Shown: in pieces, positions 22,445-33,800 of the stretch | Position numbering within the stretch: position 1 is the first letter of the stretch | Layout: every line of letters begins with the position of its first letter | DNA from: Sclerodactyla briareus | Lineage: Eukaryota > Echinodermata > Holothuroidea > Dendrochirotida > Sclerodactylidae | Direction of reading: 5' to 3' | NCBI GenBank assembly: GCA_026419785.1 | Contig: JAODTK010005530.1 | Location: forward strand, 62,001-126,000 | Length of the DNA stretch: 64,000 nt | The notes under the pieces: model-generated | What the model was told of the DNA's origin: nothing | Seen by the model: only the letters and a program-made list of their open reading frames with translations | Databases searched by the model: none | Program-made: the position numbers and the translations under genes

Positions 22445-23520
22445 TTTATCTACAATACCGTATATCTGTATAGAAGCCCCCCTGTAATAAACGCCCCACC
22501 CCTTTTTTTTTGGGATAGTCCCAATGAAGGTTAGGAAGCTTATTTTACCAAGTAACGATGAAAATTAGTCCTTGAACAGGTTGTACACAATTAATGGTGT
22601 TATGGAAAGTAGCCATAACACCGTGTCTTCTATAGAAATTTTTGGAAGCCTATACTGGCAAATACATTTTTTGCCTTAGAAAATCATGCCTCAAATAATC
22701 GCCCCCCCTTTGAAAATGTAACGCCCCCCGGGGCGTTTATTACAGAATACAGTAATATGTTACCGGCAAATAACTAATATCAAACAACAAAAGAAAGATG
22801 AAGATGAATTTGGAAGTCTAAATTCAGAGTCTACAAGGGTTGTGAGATACTCGCCTCTCAGCTGGGACCTGAATGTCGAAGCATTCAGCTGCCTTTCGAG
22901 AATTGTGGTTCAATAAAAAAAAATTCAAACCTACTTTTTTTCGCAACACTTCCAAAAACACAAATAACGTTATAGAAACATTTTTGGAGGTGTTGCCAGA
23001 AGAGATATTACAACTCATCACAATCCCAAACCAACATTATTATTTACATTATTATATACCAGTTATAAAACAGAATCCACTACTAGGTCGTGTACGTCGT
23101 TTGTCTGTTTGCCCTCTCTAAATATCTCTGATGAACTCGTGTCTTTTCCTATCATGCATGTTTGTCGTAGATGACGACAATCCTGCTATCCATCCAGTTT
23201 AGCTTACCCCACCCTTGGTCTGTAGTTCACTCTCGAATATTGTGTAACATTTACACAACATTGTGTAAATGATGTTCAGAAAATACCAGATTGGTGGCAG
23301 ATTATAACAGATTGGTGTATTTCTTACCAAACAACCGTGATCGGTGTGATAGTCACAAACATTTTTAGGAGTGCTGTGTTGTCAATTTAAGTCTCAAGAA
23401 ACCATTCCCCCCTTATTCGTTCTTGTTTACCGTATGCAGAGAATCCCTGAACGCCAAAACCAAATGATAGGGTCTCCTAGGCCCCTATGTAGTTAAGCGG
23501 GCCATCCATACATGAATACA
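22445..23520. other. No recognised gene
   Basis: Around 22490-22745, cccccctgtaataaacgccc and ggggcgtttattacag form an inverted pair about 250 bases apart, which may mark another small MITE (22478-22748). The remainder has nothing recognisable. Confidence 0.4.
22478..22748. mobile_element. Candidate MITE with cctgtaataaacgcccc ends
   Basis: The left end ccctgtaataaacgcccc and the right end ggggcgtttattacagaata are inverted complements over about 16 bases. The interior contains a shorter echo of the motif (aataatcgcccccc). No open frame. Confidence 0.6.
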
Positions 23521-23544
23521 CTGGAGACTACTATAATTTGGAGA

Positions 23545-24490
23545 CGATATATACATGCCTGCATTCGTTAATATCGTGCTGACAACGTTTTTAAGAATCT
23601 ACCCTCTCATGACCTTGATTGACCATGACCTAACGCTTAAATGATAGGTCTATATCCTCTCTATATTTGAAAACTCATGTAACTGGCCTGAACTTAATGC
23701 ATTCTTGCATTCGTTAGATATCGAGCTGACACGATTTTCAGGTTTGCCCTCTCATGACCTCGACCTGATGCAGAGCACAATAGGGGTCATCTTCTTCAAT
23801 GCAAACCGCATACCTAATTTGAACTTCACATGTTCAGATTTTTTGCGTCAATTAGATATCGTGCTGACAAACTTTATGATTCTTGCTCTCTCCCGACTTT
23901 GAATAACCTTAAGTTGTCCTAACGCCATAAACGATCAGGGTTAATCCTCAGCATACTCGCAACCCATCTACTCTAGTACAACCAACCTAGTCTGGTTTGG
24001 TCGGTACGTCAGATGACTTCCGGACCCTGCAATCAGTAATTAGGAATGCTGAGCGTATTATTGGTACGGGGGCCTTTTCATCTCTCCACTCTCTGTACCA
24101 GAGCGGGCCCTCAAGAAAGTCGACAATGTACTGAACGAAAACTCACATCCTGCTCATCAGTACTCCAGTTCTTGCCCTCTGGTAAGAGGCTGCGTACATT
24201 CAAGGGATCAAAGAGGCTAATAAATAGTCATTATCCTGATCTCGTAGAGTTCCACAATACATGTCCGCTGATTGTTGCTAGTCTTGCCTTCACGTTTAGC
24301 CACTGTTCTCATCGTGTATATTAGTATATATGTCTTATTCGTTCTATTGTTTACGTTTTAGCTCCCGTTTTCAACCAATTTCCATTGTGTTTTTCTATTC
24401 AATGGCTGAATAAATGATCTTTCTATCAATCTACCCAATCTGAACTTGGTGTATGCTTGCGATGTCGTGCTGACGAGCAGTGACACGGAG
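23545..24490 (+). repeat. Degenerate minisatellite, unit about 147 bp, interrupted
   Basis: Units restart at gcattcgttaatatcgtgct (23563), gcattcgttagatatcgagc (23707) and gcgtcaattagatatcgtgc (23845), and after the LINE insertion at gcttgcgatgtcgtgctgac (24455). Each carries a ccctctcatgacc or ctctctcccgac patch and a tgaact-c phrase before the next start. Confidence 0.75.
23970..24434 (+). mobile_element. LINE 3' end (L2/CR1-like ORF2 C-terminus)
   Basis: Reads VWFG, then DDFRTLQSVIRNAERIIG, LSSLYQSRALKKVDN, HPAHQY, FLPSGKRLRTFKGSKR and YPDLVEFHN with a few frame changes. This is the typical LINE ending (WFG..., TLQ..., R-A-RIIG, LLPSGRR). The ORF is followed by about 110 noncoding bases. 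It ends in aataaatgatctttctatca, after which the host minisatellite resumes. Heavily 5'-truncated, as usual for target-primed insertion. Confidence 0.82.
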
Positions 24491-24602
24491 TGTCATGCAA
24501 ACACAAAGACACGCACGCACATACACCAACACATGCACGCGCGCGCGCGCGCACACAGTCACGTACACACATATAGGTTTTTAGGTACACATACGCATAC
24601 GC
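24487..24602 (+). repeat. (CA)n/(CG)n simple repeat
   Basis: acacgcacgcacataca, then a run of cgcgcgcgcgcg, then cacacagtcacgtacacaca and catacgcatacgcatac. Purine-pyrimidine alternation favours Z-DNA. Confidence 0.8.
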
Positions 24603-24604
24603 AT

Positions 24605-27480
24605 ACCTGATTGATGCATAATACCTTTTACCATCATCGAGGAATTAAAAAATTAAATAAAAAGGAGGCAGAGGTAGTGTCTCGTGATGTGATCAGCGAG
24701 GAAAAGTCTATGCCCCTGAATCCGATACGTAAATATGAACCTGTGTCACTTTCTGTCCTTGAAAACATGCTAAGGTTTTTTTGTGTGCTTATTGCACGCA
24801 GAAGATTTGTGATCGTTTTCCTGAAGAAAATAAATAATTTCTAGCAATTAGTGCCATAACAGCACCGGACCTCGGTGAACCTTCTGACACGGCATTCATA
24901 GCAGTAGTCAACTCACTTGGAATTGAAACAGACTCTTATTTTCTTCTGTTCAGTAGTCAGGTAGTAGGCCATCCCGGAAGGAAACGAGCACCAATGCCTT
25001 CATGTAGTGGCATGTGTTGCAGATAGTTATACACCTATATTTTAACTATCTGGTTCAAATGGCGGCGCCAATGCGTATCTGCAGTAGGTAAGGCGGGGGG
25101 TAGAGGGTGGGGGTGTGGTGGGGGAGGAAGTGTCTCTGGCCGCTCCCGCTGGCAAGAACAGCCTAAAATGGTCGCGAGAAAGTTGCTGAAGATCGCGAAC
25201 GGAGATAGGAAATAGAGAAACCGAAAATGATATGGCTGCCACCACTAGTCACAATACACTGGCCTATACCTCCTCCCCTTCCCAACCCCAACTTTCAACC
25301 CCATCCCCATACGGTGCTGTTATTGGGCCTGTCGACGGGAGCGGGAGAGAAGGATAGGTCAAAGTCATAACTTCTTCGAATCGGGAAAATTTGTTGTCAT
25401 CGGGGGGGGGGAGGTGGGGGATACCTTTGCACCCTTGACTGATGATCCGGGTACGCCACTGTCTACGACCTTTTGTCAGTACTCTGGTGTTTGTTTTCCA
25501 TACTCACACTCTTATTGGGAGCGTCGCATACACGCGTCGGTACCAGTTCAGATGGATTTGCCAGGACCGACCTGGTATCGATTATATCAATCGTTAACGG
25601 AATATTAACCAGGAGGGCCGGGAAATAGGCTACATGCGTGATCCGTTAGAATCGAGTGAGAATCCTTATCTTGTTGGCAGCCCTTGTCGTTCCCACGGTC
25701 GAGAGAGACTTTATTTGGACACCGCTACTGGCGCTGAGTTAAGATTATTTTGAAAGTTACAAAGTTCAAAACAGGGTACATTTTGATCCATCAATTAGGT
25801 CGCAGATCAGTTTATATCGTTATACCAATTTCGAGTTCCGAGTGAAGCGTGGTTTGTCAAAGGGAATAAAACTTAGCCCAGGAAGGTATCAACTAGAATA
25901 AGCGTTCAGTGGGGACTAGTGTTTTTTAGCAAATACTCCAATCGGTGTGCATGGATTTTTAAAATGGTGGTACGGATGAGCTTTATTTCTTCTTCGTACA
26001 TTCTTTTCATTGTGTTTATGTTCCTTATGGTTTTTGTCTCGTGACTTTTGACTCCACATTGTAGTATCACAATACAATATCACTAACTCAAACAGCTTGT
26101 CATATATAATTCATGGTCACGTGATTAGACCTCGTTACTTGCAGAGTGCGCGGGATATGACCTTTTTTTTCTTTAGATACAGTAAGCATGCGACCAATGA
26201 ACAAAAACTAATTCGCACGGTGCGCGCATTTTTGAGGTTCTCGAATTCCCTTTTGAGAAATGCGAGGATACTATATGACGTCACGGGGGGCGGAGGGGGG
26301 GGGGGGGCCGATGCGAAGGCCGCAATTAGATGTTACACAGTAAATGTGGCATTGTTGCGCCTGGTTACAGAAACAGAAAGTGGTTATTACTTCTAAAAAA
26401 GTAAGATTATTTTCCTTTCATATCTTGTGAACGATTTTGAGGTTTTTGTTCGAATTCCCATTTATATTTTCTTTGGTACAAGGTTTTCAAAAGTACATGT
26501 TACATTGACTCCGTTATATGGGAATCCTGAGGTTCCCCCTGCCACAAGGCAAAAATTTTTGCAACAGCAGATTGTGCTTATCGGTCCACTCGATCGACTG
26601 AAATTTGGTTGGAGTATCGGCGACCTTGTCATAATAAATAATGGGAAGTACCAAAAGTCCAGTCTTATCTACATGACCATTGGCCTTTCAAAAGCCGAAA
26701 TAGGCCGTTGCGGGGGTGGTGTTTCATATTTTACGTGTGACCCACTCCTACACCAACCACACCACATCTGCCTGTGGCGCAAGCATGCAGCGACGGTATA
26801 AGTTTCTCGACGGGGCCTTCAAGCCACTGGCCGCATGACAGGAAGCCCTGCCAAGCGTTTGTTTGTTGTTTGTTGTAGAGACAACGACTTTCGCGCCACT
26901 TCTCCCCGAGTGGCGGCCAGACCTAGTATAAGTTATTCATAACTTTTTTTGGTCTCCTTCATTTCAGTGTATATCTTCCAACAGAGCGATTATTATCAGC
27001 TTATTTCGTTTTGTTTATTACTTATATATCACATTAATTATGTATATTTTGTTCACTGAAATGGAGAATGATGGAAAATGGGTGGGGTGACAGGCATCCA
27101 ATGAAAACCGAAGGTTTAATGAGTTTAAAACCAGACCAAACTATATGACTGTATACTGTAACTTTATCAAGCTGACGTTTCACACCGCCATCGGCTGAGT
27201 TCGGATTACCAGCCGTTCAGTATCATTCACTATGTACCGACTAGATTTTGGATGACCCAGCACGTTTACTACTTTTAACGTTGTACCATCTCTCTGTTAG
27301 TTCCAGCCGTGTTAACAATCGGTCTCCAGGCAGACGACACACCAGGCACGCAGGGAGGGAATAATTACGAGTACTCATCAGTAAAGACCGGGACACATCA
27401 CGACGTCACCCGAAAGGGTAACCTGGCCTATAATTTTACTAACACATACGTCCTGTCCCCTTCCACAGCATATCCCGCCG
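24605..27480. other. Upstream region of the nucleotidase gene; no other gene recognised
   Basis: Contains G/C-rich tracts at 25104-25130, 25402-25422 and 26283-26308. An open frame of 124 codons at 26427-26801 (+) has no recognised domain. Another of 77 codons (27309-27542) ends across the proposed promoter and signal peptide and is not supported. Confidence 0.4.
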
Positions 27481-27482
27481 GT

Positions 27483-27490
27483 TATATAAA
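27483..27490 (+). promoter_or_regulatory. Possible TATA box upstream of nucleotidase exon 1
   Basis: An eight-base TATATAAA lies about 40-60 bases before the hydrophobic signal-peptide-like stretch of exon 1. The spacing would put a start site near 27512, just before the coding start. TATA-like strings are common by chance in AT-rich intergenic DNA, and the initiator ATG of the gene is not visible, so this is weak support. Confidence 0.25.
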
Positions 27491-27502
27491 GCTGACTGTG
27501 GG

Positions 27503-27843
27503 GTGTTTTTGCATACCCGCGGACGTCGCACTCTGTCCTTAATTGTCGCGACTGCCCCGCATCGAGTCGGCGCCGCCTTCATCCTCACCATCCTCCTCCA
27601 CACGAACGCGTCCACGCCCGAATTGAAGCAGTTTCGACCGATACGGGTCTTCGTTTACAGCGGGATGCGGGAAGGGTACGCTACGGGGGCGTCCGCCAGA
27701 AAAACGAAGATCGACGAGATCCGTGCGTCGGACGAGAATGTCCTGCGCTGGATGCCGGATACAGTTCCAAGGAACGTTGTGGTTCTATCTCTACCAAGGA
27801 GCGGCAACGTCCCCTTTATGAACGAGCTGAGTACGACGCAATG
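27503..27843 (+). CDS. NT5E: 5'-nucleotidase exon 1: signal peptide and first metal site
   Basis: Reads a hydrophobic leader (LSLIVATA), then F-LTIL-HTN and VHAR, the first zinc-site motif of the family (human D36 and H38). The bases here are aacgcgtccacgcc, one short of an intact N-D-V-H-A, so the aspartate codon has lost a base. Further on, GVARKTKIDEIRASDENVL, LDAG and QFQGTLWFYLYQGAATS are read across frame changes. The aspartate expected after LDAG (human D85) is garbled. The exon ends YDAM|gtaaga at 27843, the same boundary as human exon 1. At least five small indels are needed. No ATG is visible in frame; I set the start at the upstream limit of the open frame, so the true N-terminus is uncertain. 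Confidence 0.82.
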
Positions 27844-30800
27844 GTAAGATATAAATTTTGAGGCGTGCGTGGGAACTCGGTTGTAATGTGTCGAAGTTAC
27901 GCATAAAGTGAAACTGTAAACATTTATTCTTTATGATTAGAACAACATTTTCCGGGTTGCTAAGGGACAACCCCCCCCCCCCCTTCCTCCAAGTGTTTAT
28001 AGTCAGTTAGTTTTTAACATACAACTTTGACACTTCCGGGAGTGGTTGTCTCTGCCGGACGCAGAGGTTCAATTCCAATTTCAAATTTCGTTTATCTGGT
28101 ATTCATTTGACGATAAGTGTCAATTCAACATGTTACTTCGTATTTATCGTATTCATTAACCGGTATACAGGTAGATCATCCAACGGCCTGGTTCCAGAGG
28201 AATCGGTATAGCTCTCTGATAAGTCCGTGGGAAATAGTTGTACCCGTGCAGCGAGGTTGCACATTCCAGTGTACTAAATTATTGATGGGTAGAACTGTAG
28301 AGTGGGACAATGGCGCAGAAAGCAGTGGCGAGTGAAGCTGAAAAGGGGGAAATGGGAAAATAGGGGATCGGGGGGGAAAAGGGTTGGACCCTTGGAACCC
28401 TCCCCTATATTCAAGAACCTAGACGCCACTGCTTATCGGACTGCGGAGCAGCTTACGAACCACAATGGACGGTATAGTTTGGGAAAAATATTCTTTCAAC
28501 ATTGTTGCCCTGACCATAATCAAATTCGAAACTCAAGAATCCCCAGCTAAAATAATGAATATTGAAATGATTTGTGATTCGATCAAAAACGTTATTTTGT
28601 GGTGTAATGAATATGTCACAGAATGTTGTTAGGCTCCAGTTTTTTTTCTTCTACAAGTTCCATTGAAAGTCCGGTACGACTGGGGTGGGTGCAGGGCCGT
28701 GCACAGCCTGGTTGCTGGTGCTCGGGGGAAACAAATATTATGTCTCCTTTATAGTTTTTGTTTGGGAGTAGATTTCAACGGGAAAAAATAAAGAGACGTA
28801 GATTCCGAAATATCCCGGGTGAAATGTCGCGGAATCGTAAGATCCGATATCAAGAACGGATGGATTAGGCAGTTAGGAGAGTTTATTGACATCGCGGTCG
28901 TTGTTTCCTGCGGGTTTTTTTTCGTGGTGGGGGGGGGGGGGGGTCGAGCGAACGTTTAAAACTATCCAGCAAGAACGATACAAGTCTTTTTGACGTGTGT
29001 CATAACGTTAGTGATATGCAACATGAGCCAATTGGCTCAGGGCTGAATGTAATAATCGGATATACTATAGACCAGAATGTTTTATAAGTCGAATACCTGC
29101 TTTTGACAGGAGCTTTGACTTTCGTGTCGTTAAGCTAACAACAACGACAGCAATACTTGTTCCTTCTTCCTCGGAAATGTATTTCGTAAAATTCCAACTG
29201 GTATTGAATCTCTGGGGGGGGGGTGGGGGGGGGGGGGGCGAGGCCGTATGATAGGTATATCTCGGTTAATACTCCCCAGGGTGATACGGCACAAGGCACG
29301 ACCCTCGAGTAACCGTAGCCTGACTGGAGGGTAGATAGTCGATAAGTTGATTTTACAACTGTTCTACCGCAGCACCTGTTAATCAGGCGTAACAAGAAGA
29401 AGAAAAAAAACAAGAAAAACATTCAGGAATTGAACAGACTTAAAGGACAACTGCAGGATAATTATAAAGAGGCTACTATTTCAGCTGGAGGAGAAAAACT
29501 GAAAGCGTCAGTTCCAAAACAGAAGTTCATACGACTTCCCGTCACGAAGTTACAGTCCTTGTTTGTACATGTGTATTGCGCAAGATAGAAAAGCATCCGA
29601 TCATGCAATACTTACATAGTCATACCCAACCCTGCAAACAATCTTTGGTTTTATTGAAATCCACACATTATTTTCACTTCGAAAACATTTAGTCTATGTG
29701 GAGGATTGCTCTAGTGGTTTGGTAGTTAGATGGTTACTTCTGTGAGAGAAAGACAACAGAATTTCGCTAAATGTTGACTCATTCAACAAATGCAACAATG
29801 AAATACATACACTTTAAAACCGGGTTGTCCAAGTGTTACGTCATACGTTATTGCGCCATTGGGATTCTCCCCAATTTCCTCTGCTTAATGGCCAAAACAT
29901 TTCGAGTCAATAACTCCACCTAGGAACGCTTATTGAAATGGGGTTTGACTATATATACAGTTTTTTCCATTCTCCACGATGCGCCTCTGTTTTCTCCAAC
30001 CTGCACCGTCCTTTAAATGCTTACGTATGTTCGCTCTGCATACTGAACATGTTCATCATATAGAATTTTTCAGAAGAGAATAAAAGTGAATATTCTAGAC
30101 ATTAATTGAACACTTACATCAACACTATTTTGCTATTCAAGCGTGTGAAACAGGCCGAAATGTTTATCGCATGATGCTTAAATACTAAATACGCCAGGTA
30201 TGAAGTGTTTTAGAAGAGAGAGATAGCAATGATTATTCTGTGACATGTTTCATTTCCTGAAACCCTCTTTCAGCGGTAAGTTGAGAATATGAAGCCCTCG
30301 GCTCAAGAAATAAATGGTGATAACAAGCGGAGGTTCTGGGGGCAGAATTTCTGATTTCATTATGTGACCTTCATTGAGCGGGGGCACTACTATCGGTTAG
30401 CGCAAGACGCACAAGGACCGGTGCACAAAGGAATTCTAAAAAATTAGGGCCCAGAAGCACTGGAAAGGGTCTTTCCCTGCTCCAGGGCTTAGACAGACTT
30501 GAGGCGTGTCGAAAAGCTTTCACACCCTCCCCCCTCGTAAATATCACAAAGATTTTGAGCGTTTTTTACGTTGACCTTTACCTTCTTTTCGAACATTAGT
30601 AAGCCATGAGCCTCAACCCGTCCCGGTTTTATGATTGTTCGAGATGGTTCATTGTTGGGTGGGATTCCGATTTTCATCGAGACTTTTTTACTACTGAGTC
30701 CCGATTTACTTTACCACGGGTGGATGATTGGGGCGACCGCATTCGGCGCTGCTACATTTAACAAGTCATTTCATAACATCCTCGCCTTCACACGTGGGTT

Positions 30801-33800
30801 GCATGAGACGATCGAGGAGACATACGCTGTCTAACAGAACCCTGCCTTCGAATGGGTTTCCAGATGGCACTATCTGAATATTGGTCCAGAGCTCTACTGA
30901 ACATAAGCAATCACCTCCCTGTGTTCATCACACACTTATGTTGAAATGAACAAAATAAAATAACATGACCAATGGATGATACTATTTAGCAATTAGAAGT
31001 GATGGCGGACATAGTATTCAATTCCTAAACATTTGATTCGCTCAATTTGGGGCTAAAAAATCAATTTCATTTGTTTCGTTCAGCGTCCTAAGCTTTTCGG
31101 AGATAATTTGAGCAACAACACCACTCTATAAAAAACAGTGACTTATATAACACAGACCCCCGCAGAGAGTATATGGACTACGAAGGACGTCCGCTGACAT
31201 TGGACTTATAATGATAATAAAAACGGAGGCCGCCACTCGCTTTCGCTAATTCTGAAACCGATAAATGTGTCAAGCAGAGTCGGCTACGCAACTGCTTATT
31301 AAGTTACATCGACTGTCCCGATATATTATTTGTTTTTCCGTCATCTAACACGCCGAAAGTCGGTTACGGGTTCTCTCTCAGTCCAACAGATACAATGGCA
31401 TATGGTACACGGATGGATGATGTGGGACAACCATGTTCGGTCGGTTTCGTCTGTGCCAACCTATATGCGTCTTATAATACCATTACCTGCCATTCATGCA
31501 AGTTTTGTTTTTTTTTTTACTACGCTCGAAGACTATTTGAATATCTTTGTTGTCAGGGGCGAGAATTACGAAGCCACATGGGGGCCCACAACAAAAATCA
31601 AATGGTGAGGACCAAGTTCAAATTTCGCCGGCCACCGAGAATTAGAGGATTTTTTTTTTTTTTTCACGACATGTAAAATTTGCCGTGACTTTTTGGTACT
31701 TTTCATTATTACATTATGGCAGGCGAACAAAAAAAGCGAATTTCGGCCGACATGAGTGGTGGGCGATTAGGCGAATCAGCCATCGCAATTTGCAATGACA
31801 AATATAGGGGATCAATTCTTCCAACAATATCGTTCAAAAGGTATTGCAAATAATCTCGATTCTTTTCATACCTAGTTTATACGATTTTCGTTTTTCCGTT
31901 ATAAGACTCAAGAATGCAAAAATGTAGTGTGTAGAGTCCATAGGCGGCCTTTACATCGTTACCCCGTGACGTCATAGACGCCTTAGATCTCTCAAAAGCG
32001 AATTGAAATAACTGAAAAAATGCAACATGCTAGGACTCTCGCAACACCGGCAAAATAACGAAGCCGTACAGAAGTCACGACAGAAATCTGTTTTACGGTA
32101 TATCGAGAATAATTTAACACGACATATCATTGTATATGAGACTAATTGAACATGACATTTATCAGTGAAGATATAAACGTATCGATATCGAATAACTTTG
32201 AAAACGATTATTAACGGACGCCTGCAAAGCGTCACCGTCGCTGTGTCGTAGTTAGTTGCTATCAGACGACAATTTTAGATGAACCCCTGCTACCCAACTT
32301 TTTACTGTGTGATTTCACAATTACATAGAGATAGTCCGGATAGTTATCGCATTTTTCCATTGTCAATTTTTAGGCACTGGGAAACCACGAGTTCGATCTG
32401 GAGAGAGAGGCCCTCCTTCCGTTTCTCGATAACCTACACATTCCCCGTGCTATGTGCTAACATGGACGACACGAACGAACCGTGTCTCTTGCAGGGGACC
32501 TTACTGTCAAGTCGCAATACCGCACCGTTCGGTGGAGAGACCGTCGGTATGTGGATATATCTACAGCAAGACTAACACAATATCGCCTACAGGATTACGA
32601 TATAACGTGCACATAGTTCGATAGGATACCACCATAGAAAATCGAAGGTCTAAGTCATCGCCTACAGGTAGAACCATATCATACCACTTAAATAATATGA
32701 AAACTCTCTGATCACGTGGGGCCGGACTACTGGGTACTGTCTTAATACTTGGAAGACACTATACCTATAACATAGGTCCCCCCCAAAAAAAAAAGAAAAT
32801 ACCCGGTGTATCGGTAAACATCCAGGAATGCGCCGGGAATTTGGGCACGCGAACCTCTCTCTTCATCAATAACATTAACAGCATTTTCGCTAACTAATTT
32901 TTCCGTCGCTAATATTTCACTTTGTTTTTGTTGTTGTAAATTTATAAAACTGCTACCTCGCCCAGACGGGGGGGAGGCCGGGGTGAGGAGGGTAGGCGTA
33001 CACCACGGAGGTGTCGTGATTCCTGCAGGTGGTCATATCGACCTCTCCCTACGAGTTATATATTATTGCCTTAGACCCGGCGGAAAGATTCCCCGACAGA
33101 TCTTATTGTCTTGTGACCCTGAAGGGAATCTCCCCAAGGGGCACTCCCCTCTCCGGACCCCTTGCTTGCACGTGCCTGTTAACATCATGGTGGTACCTAC
33201 TCACACATACCCCTTTTTCGTGGGGGAACTGATGAAAAATCTCGTCACCAGGTATGGCCGTGGGAACTGGGGGTCATATGAACGGATTTACGAAAATCGT
33301 ACGAGGCAGGCGTAACCTGGCTACTTGCAATGATTATGGAGGGGGTTAGTTAAATTACGGCCATTCAATTTGTCGTTCCTAAGTCAACTGGTATTTCAAC
33401 TCTGGTGTTTCTTCTTCTTTTTCTCAGGCGAGTTGGTGTTTCCCACCCGGAGGTTGAATCTATACAAACAGAGGTCGACATACTCCGCGGAAGTGGCGTC
33501 AAGTATATAATCGCGCTGGGGCATTCTGGGATAGATACGGACCTGGATATCGCCAGGAGGGTTCGAGGGCTGGATGTATTTTTCTAGTCGTTGGAGGGCA
33601 CAGTGATACATTCCTCTATAACGGTAATTTTTTAATTGTCGTGCAGTACAGTGTTGTTGTCATGCAAACGTCGACGGCGCTGTCCACAGTTTCCAAAATA
33701 CATAATGCCCTCTATTTATATATATTATATATATATTAAGTGTTCGGGAATATTATGGCTTTGGGGTCCGGCCCGCCGCGGAACTCCAACCGGTAGCGCA

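Noticed and set aside
24481-24602. CRISPR-like or regularly spaced array
   Set aside because: Plain CA/CG dinucleotide repeat without spacers; the DNA is animal, not prokaryotic.
28025-28085. tRNA-like A/B box combination (gaggttcaattcc)
   Set aside because: No acceptor-stem pairing, wrong spacing, and no similar copy in the window.
32983-33315. 110-codon frame inside intron 2 of the nucleotidase
   Set aside because: It does not align with any part of the CD73 family and overlaps another stop-free frame. No splice signals support it as an extra exon.
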